Source: Verrucomicrobiia bacterium
GTDB lineage: Bacteria; Verrucomicrobiota; Verrucomicrobiia; Verrucomicrobiales; Akkermansiaceae
DNA: 64,000 nucleotides
NCBI GenBank assembly: GCA_030432565.1
Contig: JAUIGV010000018.1
Coordinates: forward strand, 1 to 64,000
Reading direction: 5' to 3'
Of the stretch, positions 49,161 through 59,500 are shown in pieces. The position numbers were made by a program, and so were the translations under genes. The notes under the pieces are model-generated. The model ran no database searches. It saw only the letters and a program-made list of their open reading frames with translations, and was not told the DNA's origin. Numbering within the stretch: the stretch's first letter is position 1; the number at the start of each line of letters is the position of its first letter.

Positions 49161-50432
49161 CTATGGGTGAGAAGGGTTCAAGACCTCTCGGAGCCAGGTT
49201 CGAAGTGACGCTGGGCTCATCACGTCCGGATTGCCGAAGTCCGAATCGCTTGCGCCTTCCAGCTCTTTTGGGATCAAGTTGATGATCCGATCGAGATCCT
49301 CGTGCCCTTTGATTTCATCATTGATCACGGAAATCATTTCCGCCGCCGGTCCCTCCGCGAAGCCGTGTCGTTTCACCGCAATACAGAGCCCGAAGAGGAG
49401 CGTCTCCCAGGTAGTCATGGGACCCTGGGTGATGGAGGCCGATTCGGCAAAGGAATCAATGAAGGCAAAAGGAACCTGCTCGATGGGTTCGCCAGCGGCC
49501 AAGGCGGCGAGGATCCAGTCGGTGTCGAAGGAAAAATCATAAACCGAAGGCGATTGAATGATCTTCGAGAGGACCTTGGCATCGTAGAGTTTGAAGGCGG
49601 CCTGGGTGTCGAGGATGCCGCGCGAGAAAATTTCCCTTCCGGCCATCCTTTGCATGTGGCGGAGGATGGCAATACCCACCCCCCAGCGTGCCGCGTCTTT
49701 CACCAGCACCGAGTCCGCATGTTTACGGTCGCCCAAAACCACCGGTGCGCCCCGGGTGAGATAGGGTTCCAGCAATAGTCCGATTTGACCCAAGTGCACC
49801 GAGTTGTCGGCGTCAGTGTAAATGACGGCGCGGGCTCCTTCTTCGATGGCGGTCATTGCTCCAAGGATGATGGCGCCTCCTTTGCGCGAGTCGTCGGCCG
49901 ACTGAAGATTGCGGAGCGGGGGCGCACCGGAGGGGAGGGTCTCCGCCAGGGAAAGCACGCGAACGCGATCGCCCAGAGGATGGGAGGCTGCGATTTCGGC
50001 AGCAATGCGGGCACTGCCATGAGGGCAGCCATCATCCACGGCGTAGAGTTTCCATCGGACCCCCGGCGCGTTTCGAGTGGCCCAGTCGAGCTGTTCCAGT
50101 TTGGTCGCCAGAGAGTTTTCCCCGTTGGGGTTTTCCGCACTGGCGGGTCGGAGACGGTTCTGTTCGCCCCACATCGCAAAGACGATTCCGATTTCGATCT
50201 CAGGGGAGTGTTTGTTCAACCACTGTCGCGATCGGGCCAGCAGAGCGGCGATGCCCGCTTCCAATGGAGCGTCGGCACTCAAGGTTTTGAGGGCGGATCG
50301 AATTTCATCTTCAGAGAAACCTTCGAGAGCTTCGGCAAGAAGAGAAACGCTCCTTTGATCATCTGCGCGGGTCAGGTCGAAGTCGCCTCTCGCACCGGCG
50401 AGGAGGGTTTCAAGGGATGGATCTTCAGGCAT
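49161..50432 (-). CDS. Family 2-like (GT-A fold) glycosyltransferase
   Basis: 423 residues, no signal peptide. An N-terminal helical part (~1-75, ..LLAEALEGFSEDEIRSALKTL) precedes the catalytic domain: KLYAVDDGCPHGSARI (donor-binding, ..DDG), RKGGAIILGAM, VIYTDADNSVHLGQIG with the metal-binding DAD, and FKLYDAKVL, FDTDWILAAL further on. Such enzymes use nucleotide sugars; the closest pattern resembles polyprenyl-phosphate or mannosylglycerate-type GT2/GT81 enzymes. It is a lone gene divergent from the PQQ-type protein; the acceptor is unknown. Confidence 0.85.
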   Translation of the reverse strand: MPEDPSLETLLAGARGDFDLTRADDQRSVSLLAEALEGFSEDEIRSALKTLSADAPLEAGIAALLARSRQWLNKHSPEIEIGIVFAMWGEQNRLRPASAENPNGENSLATKLEQLDWATRNAPGVRWKLYAVDDGCPHGSARIAAEIAASHPLGDRVRVLSLAETLPSGAPPLRNLQSADDSRKGGAIILGAMTAIEEGARAVIYTDADNSVHLGQIGLLLEPYLTRGAPVVLGDRKHADSVLVKDAARWGVGIAILRHMQRMAGREIFSRGILDTQAAFKLYDAKVLSKIIQSPSVYDFSFDTDWILAALAAGEPIEQVPFAFIDSFAESASITQGPMTTWETLLFGLCIAVKRHGFAEGPAAEMISVINDEIKGHEDLDRIINLIPKELEGASDSDFGNPDVMSPASLRTWLREVLNPSHP

Positions 50433-50595
50433 GGAGGGTGACTAAAGAAGACACGAACCGGCTTGGTCCTGTCAATGACACGAAATAATTCGCCCAAGAT
50501 TTCTCAATCATCACGATGATGAATGGAGGAACGGGTCCTTTTGGCTTCTGTGGAGGAGGAGATTGTGATAAACCGACGATTCCTCCTTTTTACCG

Positions 50596-51840
50596 ATGAA
50601 ATTTGTCTTCACCTTTTCAATTCGAATTCTTGCGCTCGTTGTCTCCTCTCACTCACCGGTTTTTGGGGAAGACTGGTTGCAATTCCGGGGGAGCGGGAGT
50701 GCCGGAGTCGGGAAGGGGACTTTGCCCCGGACGTGGAACGATGAGGAAAACATCATTTGGAAAACTGCCTTGCCCGGAGTGGGGGCGTCGTCTCCGGTCG
50801 TGGTCGGAAACAAGGTTTTTCTCACCGCCGGAGTGGGAGGTTCGGAGGATTTGGTGCGGAAGTTGATCTGCATCGATCTCACAAACGGCAAGCAACTCTG
50901 GGAGAAAACAGTCGCCTCGGAATTGCCCGAAGTGGAGACGGTTCGTGAAGATCACGGCTATACCTCGGCCACGCCGGTCGCGAGTGAGACGCACGTGTTT
51001 GTCTTCTTTGGGAAGTCGGGAGTGTCCTGTTTTGATCACGATGGAAATCTGAAATGGAACACGAAAGTGGGGTCAACGCTCAACCGTTGGGGCTCGGCGG
51101 CATCGCTGGTTCTTCACGAAGATGCGGTTTTGGTGAACGCCTGTGTTGAAAGTGAATCTTTGATCGCTCTCAATCAGTCTGATGGAAAAGAGCGCTGGAA
51201 AACGCCGGGCTTGAAGGAATGTTGGCATGCTCCAGCACTTGCAACGGTCGATGGAAAAACCCGGATTATCATGGGGCAGGCCCAGTATGTGTCAGCCTTT
51301 GACTTCGAGACCGGAAAGGAAGTCTGGCGCTGCAAGTCGGGTATCTCCTGGTATATTTGTCCCCAGCCGCTGGTCAGAGACGGAGTGGTGTATGTTATCG
51401 GCGGTCGCAGCGGTATCGGAGGGGTGGCGGTGAAACTGGGTGGGACCGGAGATGTGACGGGGACTCACCGGCAATGGACCTTAAAACAGGGAACCAACGT
51501 TCCTTCGGGAGTGATTCATGGGGATTACCTTCACTACATTCACCAGGACAAGGGTGAGGCTTACGCGGTCAATCTCAAGAGCGGCGACTTTGCCTATGAA
51601 GAAAACGTGCAGCCCGGTCCCGGACAAGTCTATGCTTCTTCCTTGTTGGTGGGCGATGAGATCCTCTATCTGGGTCGTGGTGGCAAGGCCGTGATTGTCA
51701 AAGCCGGTCCCAAATTTGAAGTGGTCGGCAGCGCCAAACTTGAGAACGGCAGGGGAGTTTTTAATGCGAGCCCTGCCATGGTCGGCGGACGGCTTCTGAT
51801 TCGTTCAAACAAGTTTCTCTACTGCATCGGGGAAAAGTGA
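50596..51840 (+). CDS. Exported PQQ-like beta-propeller repeat protein
   Basis: 414 residues with signal peptide (..RILALVVSSHSPVFG). DWLQFRGSGSAGVGKG is the start typical of PVC 'FRG' proteins. Repeated WKTALPGVGASSPVV, KQLWEKTVA, LKWNTKVGS, ERWKTPGLK and KEVWRCKSGIS blades with W at fixed positions match the PQQ_2/BamB-like propeller. It probably binds or processes an external ligand; PQQ binding itself is not shown. Followed after 78 bases by the sialidase-like gene on the same strand, with a 7-bp inverted repeat (TGCGCCG...CGGCGCA) between them. Confidence 0.92.
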   Translation: MKFVFTFSIRILALVVSSHSPVFGEDWLQFRGSGSAGVGKGTLPRTWNDEENIIWKTALPGVGASSPVVVGNKVFLTAGVGGSEDLVRKLICIDLTNGKQLWEKTVASELPEVETVREDHGYTSATPVASETHVFVFFGKSGVSCFDHDGNLKWNTKVGSTLNRWGSAASLVLHEDAVLVNACVESESLIALNQSDGKERWKTPGLKECWHAPALATVDGKTRIIMGQAQYVSAFDFETGKEVWRCKSGISWYICPQPLVRDGVVYVIGGRSGIGGVAVKLGGTGDVTGTHRQWTLKQGTNVPSGVIHGDYLHYIHQDKGEAYAVNLKSGDFAYEENVQPGPGQVYASSLLVGDEILYLGRGGKAVIVKAGPKFEVVGSAKLENGRGVFNASPAMVGGRLLIRSNKFLYCIGEK

Positions 51841-51918
51841 TCCACGGTCGGGCGATGGAGTCCTGCGCCGTTTGTTGCTTGCTGGAGGCTCACCGGCGCA
51901 TCAGTCTTGAGTCGCCTG

Positions 51919-53043
51919 ATGAAATCAATTTACACACTGGTCCTTTCGATGAGCGTTTCCGCGATGATCTCCGGCTTGTCCGCTGAAGTGGAGTTTCCAC
52001 CGGTGCTTCGGGAAGGTGAGGGAAGCGTGATCAAATCGCAGCAGATCTTCGATCTTGCGAAGAAGCCGACGAGATCCTGTCATGCCTCCACCATTGAGGA
52101 AACTCCGGGAGGGTTGGTGGCAGCTTGGTTTGGAGGGAGTCACGAGAAACACAAGGACGTTGGTATCCGGGTGTCCCGCCATTTGGATGGCAAATGGAGT
52201 GCTCCGGTCGAAGTGGTCAATGGAGTGCAATCCAGTAGCAAACGTTATCCCTGCTGGAACCCGGTGTTGTTTCAGCCGAAGGATGGCCCGCTTCTCCTTT
52301 TCTACAAAGTTGGCCCCAGTCCCAGCACCTGGTGGGGGATGCTGACGACTTCCAATGACCATGGCAAAACCTGGTCGTGGCCCACCAAGCTGGGCGAGCA
52401 CGAAGCGATTGGCCATCTTCTTGGACCGGTCAAAAACAAGCCCATTCAACTCCCCGACGGTGCCATCGTTTGTCCTTCGAGCTCCGAACTGGACGTTAAG
52501 TTGGGGAACGACAAATGGCGTGTTCATTTTGAAATCACCCGCGATCTGGGCAAGACTTGGGAGGTGATCGGCCCCATCAATGACGGGATTGAATTTGACG
52601 CCATTCAGCCGAGCATCCTAACCCACAAGAACGGCGATTTTCAGATCCTCTGCCGCAGTCGTCAGAATGTCGTCACGCAGGCCTGGTCGAAAGACCAGGG
52701 AAAGACCTGGAGCGAGATGACCGCATCGAATCTTCCCAACCCCAGCGCCGGAACTGATGCGGTGACCCTGGCCGATGGTCGTCATCTCATGGTCTACAAT
52801 CACACCACTCGAAATACGAGAATCCCCGGACGTCGTATGTTGAATGTCTCCATTTCTAAAAATGGAAAGGACTGGAAGCCGGTCGTGACACTCGAACGAA
52901 CTCCAAAATCTGAAAATCCGGATCGCTCCGTCGAGTATTCCTATCCCGCCGTCATTCAAACCAAGGACGGCATGATCCACATCACTTACACCTACCACCG
53001 GGAAGGGATCAAGCATGTCATCCTTGATCCCGCTAAACTTTAA
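51919..53043 (+). CDS. Exported sialidase/neuraminidase-like (BNR repeat) enzyme
   Basis: 374 residues from the ATG at 51919 (MKSIYTLVLSMSVSAMISGLSA, signal peptide); a TTG at 51907 is an alternative. Several Asp-box motifs S/T-x-D-x-G-x-T-W: SNDHGKTWSWP, TRDLGKTWEV, SKDQGKTWSE, and a degenerate SKNGKDWKP. ATIEETPGGLVAAWFGGSHE and PSILTHKNGDFQILCRSRQ are typical of exo-alpha-sialidase-like six-bladed propellers in PVC bacteria. The substrate may be sialic acid or a related glycoside. It is directly followed by the Gfo/Idh/MocA gene (16 bases). Confidence 0.93.
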   Translation: MKSIYTLVLSMSVSAMISGLSAEVEFPPVLREGEGSVIKSQQIFDLAKKPTRSCHASTIEETPGGLVAAWFGGSHEKHKDVGIRVSRHLDGKWSAPVEVVNGVQSSSKRYPCWNPVLFQPKDGPLLLFYKVGPSPSTWWGMLTTSNDHGKTWSWPTKLGEHEAIGHLLGPVKNKPIQLPDGAIVCPSSSELDVKLGNDKWRVHFEITRDLGKTWEVIGPINDGIEFDAIQPSILTHKNGDFQILCRSRQNVVTQAWSKDQGKTWSEMTASNLPNPSAGTDAVTLADGRHLMVYNHTTRNTRIPGRRMLNVSISKNGKDWKPVVTLERTPKSENPDRSVEYSYPAVIQTKDGMIHITYTYHREGIKHVILDPAKL

Positions 53044-53059
53044 AAACAAAAACACGACC

Positions 53060-54472
53060 ATGAGCGACAACAGTTCCAGTTCCAAGCCCACCCGCCGTAA
53101 GTTCCTGACCGGGGCCACTTCCTCGGCCTTTGGATTCACATTTATCCCCGCGTATCTCACGAGCGCGCGCGCGCAGAACAATCCTCACAAGCCACCCAGC
53201 CAGCGCATCAATCTGTGCTGCATTGGAGCAGGGGGCAGGGGAGCTTCCGTTGTTTCGGGGATTTGCCGGAAGGGCAACGCCAAGCCGGTGGCCATTTGTG
53301 ATGTCGATCACCAACGCGCTGCCAAAACGATCAAAGGGAATCCCGATGCCAAGCTCTTCCACGATTTCCGCGAGATGTTTGACACGATGGAGGGCGATAT
53401 CGATGCCGTGTCAGTGGGGACTCCGGATCACACTCACTTCACTGCGGCCATCCAGGCCATGTCGCTGGGCAAACACGTTTACGTGGAAAAACCACTGACC
53501 CATACCTTTGAGGAAGCAGCCATCCTGATGCGGGGTGAAAAGAAGTTCAAGGTCGTCACCCAAATGGGCAATCAGGGTCATACCTCGGGGGGGGCCGAAC
53601 AATTCAAGCGCATGCTCGCCGGTGGCGTCGTCAATGACATCGTGAAGGTCGATGCCTGGAAGAGCCCCTCGCTCTGGTTCATGGACAAGAACAAGCGGAT
53701 TAAGGGATATCCCAAGGCCCAGCCCATTCCGGAGTCGCTTAAGACGTGGGACCTTTGGTGCGGCCCCCAGGAGATGAAGGACTTTAGCTCCATGTTTCAT
53801 CCCTTCGACTGGCGGGGCTTTCATCTTTATGGCGGAGGGATGTTCGGAGATTGGGGATGTCACATCATCGACTTCATCCACCACTATCTTGACCTCGGCC
53901 TACCCACCAAAATCTCGCCCAAGGCTCTCGGTGACTACAACAAGATCAGCTTTCCGCTCAGCTCGCATATCGAGTTGGACTTCCCGTCACGCGGTGAGAA
54001 CAAGCCCGCGGTGCACCTTGTTTGGAAAGCGGGAGGGGACTACGCGCCGCCGGTCGACAAGAAATACCTCGGTGACAAGAAAGCCCCCAACCTGGGTGGG
54101 GCCGGAACTCTCCTGCACCGCAAGCAGGGCGACTACCTTGTTCATCGCAATTCCCACGGCGGGTCGTCCAAGCTGATCTCGGCCAACCCACACGAGGATC
54201 TCAAGGAGGCACTTAACTCCAAGGGGCCGCAAAACGATCATATGGAATCCTTCACCCAGGCCTGCATGGGCAATGGGAAAACCGAATCTCCCTTCAGTGT
54301 CGCGGGAGCCCTCACCCAGGTTTTGAATCTCGGCATGATTGCGGAGTATCTCAATGTTGATCTCGAGTTCGATCGCAAGACGCAAAAGTTCGTCGGCAAC
54401 GAAGCGGCCAATGCGCTTCTTGCCGGACCTGCTCCGAGAAAGGAATGGGCCGGGCATTACAAGCTGGCTTGA
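53060..54472 (+). CDS. Gfo/Idh/MocA family oxidoreductase (Tat-exported)
   Basis: 470 residues from the ATG at 53060; the frame is open to 53015 but overlaps the sialidase gene. Tat signal TRRKFLTGATSSAFGFTF. Rossmann domain GAGGRG at ~50, then AICDVD, VSVGTPDHTHF and EKPLTHT, the NAD(P)-binding and catalytic Lys region; DWGCHIIDFIHHYLDLG follows. These enzymes oxidise or reduce sugars or their acids with a bound nicotinamide cofactor, which explains Tat export. Neighbouring sialidase-like and PQQ-like genes suggest a shared glycan substrate. Confidence 0.94.
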   Translation: MSDNSSSSKPTRRKFLTGATSSAFGFTFIPAYLTSARAQNNPHKPPSQRINLCCIGAGGRGASVVSGICRKGNAKPVAICDVDHQRAAKTIKGNPDAKLFHDFREMFDTMEGDIDAVSVGTPDHTHFTAAIQAMSLGKHVYVEKPLTHTFEEAAILMRGEKKFKVVTQMGNQGHTSGGAEQFKRMLAGGVVNDIVKVDAWKSPSLWFMDKNKRIKGYPKAQPIPESLKTWDLWCGPQEMKDFSSMFHPFDWRGFHLYGGGMFGDWGCHIIDFIHHYLDLGLPTKISPKALGDYNKISFPLSSHIELDFPSRGENKPAVHLVWKAGGDYAPPVDKKYLGDKKAPNLGGAGTLLHRKQGDYLVHRNSHGGSSKLISANPHEDLKEALNSKGPQNDHMESFTQACMGNGKTESPFSVAGALTQVLNLGMIAEYLNVDLEFDRKTQKFVGNEAANALLAGPAPRKEWAGHYKLA

Positions 54473-54476
54473 TGTC

Positions 54477-54929
54477 ATGCCATTCGGACTTGAGGTGATG
54501 GAATTGCTGGGGTGCTCACAGTGCACCTTCAATCGCTACATGCCATCGTGGTCGTTTTTCATCTTCCTTCGACTTGCAGCGGTATTCTGGATTTCCCGGG
54601 GCAGACTTGACTGGGTTCGGACGGTCGGGCTTGCCGCCAGTCTGGAGTTTGCCTACTTCCACCTTTGGACCCGCGACGTGATTGCCGGGTATCGTGAGAT
54701 TTTTGGAATTCCAAGAGGGCCGTCCGAGGTGTTCGGACAGTGGTTCGTCGGTCTCTTTGCTTTGGGGGTCATTCACCTTGCCCTCCTGTTGGTGCTTTCA
54801 AGGTTCGCATTTTTCAAAGTGAAGCCCGAGCAGAAGACTGATCTTCGAAAGGTCGCTTTGATTATTCCGGTGTTCGTGATGGTGGCCATTCTCCAAGCGG
54901 CCGTTGCATCAGGAACCTCACCATATTAA
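54477..54929 (+). CDS. Small membrane protein of unknown function
   Basis: 150 residues; the ATG lies 4 bases after the stop of the oxidoreductase gene (an ATG at 54498 is also possible). About four membrane segments: SFFIFLRLAAVFWI, VGLAASLEFAYF, FVGLFALGVIHLALLLVL and VALIIPVFVMVAILQAA. The second loop has WTRDVIAGYREIF. I do not recognise a family. Its place suggests cotranscription with the oxidoreductase but no shared role is evident. Confidence 0.7.
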   Translation: MPFGLEVMELLGCSQCTFNRYMPSWSFFIFLRLAAVFWISRGRLDWVRTVGLAASLEFAYFHLWTRDVIAGYREIFGIPRGPSEVFGQWFVGLFALGVIHLALLLVLSRFAFFKVKPEQKTDLRKVALIIPVFVMVAILQAAVASGTSPY

Positions 54930-54939
54930 CGCCCTGCCC

Positions 54940-56418
54940 TTACTTCGAGGGCGCGTCCTTTTTCGGCTTGTCCACCTCAACGACTGATTTTGCGTTCTGG
55001 TTTGAAACCGGAGTACGGTAGCCCTTGATCGCGTTGCCCGAAAGCACGGCTTCGCTCCCCTCCCTGGCAAGAATCCCGTTCGCGCCATTTTGCCCTTCAA
55101 TGGAGTTTCCGAAAGCATCGAGGCGCCCACTCAGCATGATTCCGGCGATCCCTCCACCCTTGATGGTGTTGCCGGTGAGGATGGTCTTGGAATCTCCGAA
55201 GATGGCAACGATGGGTGGCATTCCTCCGGTTCGCACGAGGGTGTTTCCGTGAAGAAGAGCCTCGCCGCCGTTTGGAATTCCGACCGCAACGAGCCGGTTT
55301 TCCAGACACGTGTTCTCGATGACGCTTGCATTGGATTTTCCACTGATTCCAATTCCGGCGGTTTTATTATTCTCGATTTGATTTCGAACGATCACGGCCC
55401 CGGCGGTGCTGATTCCAATGCCAGCGGCTCCGTTTTCATGGCAGTGGTTCTCAAGAATGTATGCCGCCGAATTTGAGCGAACTCCAATGCCTGCCAGCTT
55501 GTTCCGTTCGCATCGATTCCCACGAATGACCGGGGATGCTTCTTCGTCGCAACCAATGCCTGCCATCTCGTTTTCGTAACAGTTGTTATCCTCAACGATG
55601 GGCCTCGTTTCTTTCCCGGTGCGGATGCCAATCCCGGCTCTCCGATTTCCATAGCAACGGTTTTTTCTGACCAACGGACTTGCGCCTTCGCTGATGCCAA
55701 TTCCTGCCCGGACGTTGCCATGGCAGACATTTCCGCGGACCACCGGACTGGCGTTGTTGTGTCCGATGCCCGCATAGAAATTTTCAAAGCAATGATTTTG
55801 CTCAATCACGGCGGTGGATCCCATCATCGAGCCAATGCCACCTCCCATGTTTCGGTAGCAAATATTTTCGATGACCAGTGGGGAACTCTGTTTTCCTTTC
55901 GCCCCACGAATGGCAATCCCGGTGTCTCCGATGTGATGGATGATGTTGTGACGGACCAGGCAATTCACGGCAGTGATGGCAATTCCCGGAACGCCAAATC
56001 CTCCAATGTGTTCATGAGACTGATTCTCTCCCTTTTCATCCCAAGCCTTCTGCCATTTTACCTGGTCGTAAGTTCCCACGCCCGTCACGGTGAAACCATC
56101 GAGGCCTGCGCCTTCGGCCATGGTTACGCCGGGGTGATCGGCCTGTCCTCCGCTTCCGTCGATGATGGTCGCTTCGGCCCGTTTGAGTCCGAGCTTTCCT
56201 CTCTCATCCCCTCCCAGGCTGCGCAGGGTGAGGTTGGGTTTCAACTCGATACGTTCCCGGTAGGTTCCCGGAGCCACCAGAATAACGTCGCCGCTTTGTC
56301 CCTTCTCAATCGCTGCCGAGATGGTCGGGTGATCCTTTGGGACATGAAGTTCAGCGGCATTAAGGAGTTGAAGCGCACTCAAAGAGAGCACCGGGAAAAT
56401 GTTCTGCAGTCTTTTCAT
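54940..56418 (-). CDS. Exported right-handed parallel beta-helix (NosD-like) protein with Cys ladder
   Basis: 492 residues, signal peptide (..PVLSLSALQLLNA). KDHPTISAAIEKGQSGDVILVAPGTY and ..GVTMAEGAGLDGFTVTG are NosD/pectate-lyase-like. Residues ~175-420 hold about ten coils of 21-24 residues with the core V/I-x-x-N-x-C-x-x-N-x-x-AGIGI. Cys occupies the same rung position in eight of them (NICYRN, NHCFEN, NVCHGN, NRCYGN, NNCYEN, NRCERN, NHCHEN, NTCLEN). No catalytic acid cluster of pectate lyases is obvious. It could bind polysaccharide or metal along the ladder (inference). Convergent with the small membrane protein gene. Confidence 0.92.
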   Translation of the reverse strand: MKRLQNIFPVLSLSALQLLNAAELHVPKDHPTISAAIEKGQSGDVILVAPGTYRERIELKPNLTLRSLGGDERGKLGLKRAEATIIDGSGGQADHPGVTMAEGAGLDGFTVTGVGTYDQVKWQKAWDEKGENQSHEHIGGFGVPGIAITAVNCLVRHNIIHHIGDTGIAIRGAKGKQSSPLVIENICYRNMGGGIGSMMGSTAVIEQNHCFENFYAGIGHNNASPVVRGNVCHGNVRAGIGISEGASPLVRKNRCYGNRRAGIGIRTGKETRPIVEDNNCYENEMAGIGCDEEASPVIRGNRCERNKLAGIGVRSNSAAYILENHCHENGAAGIGISTAGAVIVRNQIENNKTAGIGISGKSNASVIENTCLENRLVAVGIPNGGEALLHGNTLVRTGGMPPIVAIFGDSKTILTGNTIKGGGIAGIMLSGRLDAFGNSIEGQNGANGILAREGSEAVLSGNAIKGYRTPVSNQNAKSVVEVDKPKKDAPSK

Positions 56419-56575
56419 AAGCTTGGGATTCCAGGGAGTATTTCACCAAAACGTTGTCGTTCCCAGCTCTGAATATTGACGGCCTTGAATATTCTACCGA
56501 CGATGGCGAAAACCAGTTCGGATTTATTTTGAGGTCGAGAGGGATCGAAAAATTTGCGAAGCTGGGGTGCACGCA

Positions 56576-59500
56576 ATGAATTTTGTTTTTCTGACCCTTG
56601 TTACTTTGGTGGGCATCACTGTGGGAACGCCTCTTTTAGCAGCACCAATCTCCTGGGCGTCTGCTTCGGATACTGCCGATCCTTCTGTCATTCTGACTGA
56701 CGGGTCCCTTGTCGAAGCCTTGAATGGAACCGCCGCAACGGGTCTGGTGACGGTCAATGGGGTCGACTTTTCTCCAACGAATGCGCTCCTGCCTAATTCA
56801 GCGGCAAGCGTCGCGTTGGCCGGCCGAAGCACGCTGGATCCCGGTCTCGATCGTTTGCTCAACAACGTGGAGTTTGGCGGAGGAACTTCGACTGCGATCA
56901 CCGTAGGTGGAGGAGAGCTGGTCGTCGGGCAGGCGTACTCGATCCAGCTGTTCTTCACCGACCTTCGAAGCTGTTGCAGCAGTCGTGTCATGACTTTCGG
57001 TGATGGTGAAGGGAATACTGTGAACGTCCGTGCTTCCGGGGCTCCGGGATCTTTTGGTCAAAATGTGACGGGGACTTTTGTTGCCGATGGAACCAGCCAG
57101 ACGATCAACCTCGTCGCCAATGGATTTGGAAATGTGCACCTCAATGGTTACCAGGTTCGGAGTGCCTTCCCGGTTCCCGTCATCGAATCATTTTCCGCGA
57201 CACCCTCTCTCATCGCCAGCGGAGAATCCACCACACTGGATTGGCAAATCACCGGTGCTGATACCGCCGAGATAAACAACGGTGTTGGTGTCATCGATGC
57301 CACCTCGGGTAGCCTTTTGGTCAGTCCGAACACTACAACCACATACATCCTCACTGCCACAAACGATGGTGGTCCGGTGACTTCCGAGATTACCGTGGGT
57401 GTCGATGTTCCTTTGCTTCCGCCGGTTCTCAATGAATTCCTCGCCAGCAACGACAGTGACTTTGCGGACGAAGATGGAAAATTTTCCGATTGGATTGAAA
57501 TCTACAACCCAAATGCCTTTGCCATTGATCTCGATGGTTATCATCTCACCAGCGATCCAGCAAGGCCCACCGAGTGGACCTTCCCCGAAGGGGTCTCCCT
57601 CGGTGGTGATTCCTACCTTATCGTTTTTGCGAGCGGAACCAGCAGGGGGCTTTCCGAGCTTCATACCAACTTTAAAATTTCTGCCAGAGGCGGCTACCTT
57701 GCTCTGATCACTCCCGACGGAAGCACCGTGATCAACGAGTTCAACTACCCTTCCCAACGGACCGATATCTCCTACTCGCAGGCGGGTTACCTCTCTTTGC
57801 CGACTCCGGGCGAAGAGAACGGGACGGCCACCAGTGGCTTCGTGGCCGATACCAATTTTGATATCGACCGTGGATTCTATGATACCCCTTTCACCGTGAA
57901 CATCACCACGGAGACGCCCGGAGCGACGATCGTTTACACCACCGACGGAACAGATCCCACCGCCACCAATGGCACGACCTCGGTGGCCCCAGCCAGCGTT
58001 TCCATCACTGGTACGACCGTGCTTCGGGCCGCTGCTTTCAAAGCGGGCCTCACTGCGACCAACATTGATACCCAGACCTACCTCTTTACTTCCGACATCA
58101 TCAAGCAACCCAACATGGATCCCGACGTCGTGAATGATCCGGCCTACCGGGGGGAAATCGACTCTGCTCTGAAATCCATTCGCACCCTTTCTTTGGTCAC
58201 TGATCCGGCCAATCTTTTCGATAACTCCATCGGCATTCTTGCCAATACCGGCGGCAGGGGCATCGCCTGGGAACGACCTGTTTCCATCGAGTTCATCGAC
58301 CCTGATAATTTCAACGCATCCATGCAAACCAATGCAGGTCTTCGTATGCATGGCAATGGTTCGAGGGGAAATCCCAAGAACTCTCTCCGCCTCCTCTTCC
58401 GTGCCGCTTACGGGCCGAAGAAGCTCAATTACCCGCTCTTCGGGGAAGATTTTGTAGCGCAAAAATTCAATACCGTTGTCCTCCGTGCGCAGAATGCCAA
58501 CAGCTGGACCAGCTCGCGTTCGCTTGACCGCCAATCAACAACCTTCCTGCAGGACTCCTTTGCGAAAGACACTCAGGGAGCCATGGGGCAGCCTCACTCC
58601 GGATCAACCTTTGTCCACCTCTTCCTGAATGGAACCTACTGGGGGCTCTACAATCCCACCGAACGACCCGATGGCTCGTTTGGCGAGGACCACTTTGGCG
58701 GAGACGATGCCGACTACGATGCGGTGAGTCGACGCTTCAGCGTGGAAGTTCAGTCGGGCAGTAAGGTTCACTGGGACGAAATGATCGCCTATTCCGACAA
58801 CCTTCTCGATACCAGGGAAGAGTATGAAACGCTCAAGCAGGAATACATTGATGTCGATAATCTTATCGACTACATGCTCATCCATCAGTTCATGCAGACG
58901 CGCGATGGTCCGGACGATTTTGGCCACAATAACATGCGCCTTGTTCGGCGTAACAACCCACCGGGTCTCTGGCAGGCCTACGCCTGGGACATGGAGTATT
59001 CCATGATCGATCCCATGGGTACGCGCAATTTCTCATACCCATTTCCGATCTATTCCAGTTCCCGGAACAGCAATAACGACATCACTGACAGCATCGCTTC
59101 AATCTATATCCGTCTGAAGGATAATAACCCGGAGTTCCAACTCCGATATGCCGACCGGGCCTATAAGCATCTCTTTAACGGTGGAGCGCTCACTCCGCAA
59201 AATGCCAGCTTTCGCTTTGAAACCCGGGCGCAGGAAATTGAAAGTGCGGTCATTGGCGAGTCGGCTCGTTGGGGTGATCAACGGCGGGCCTCTCCCTACA
59301 CTCGCGATGGCGAATGGACCGCCGAGCGCGATCGCATCAATAGCGAGTTTTTTCCTGTTCGTCCCGGTCATGTTATTTCCCAACTCCGGATTCACGGACT
59401 CTATCCTGATGTTGATCCGCCGCATCTTTCCCAACACGGGGGACAAGTCGCTCCGGGATTTGATCTTGCTCTGACCGCTGACAGGGGAACGATTTATTAC

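Noticed and set aside
56419-56575. Search for a tRNA or other RNA gene in the intergenic gaps
   Set aside because: No cloverleaf, rRNA-like or CRISPR-like pattern was found here or in the other gaps.
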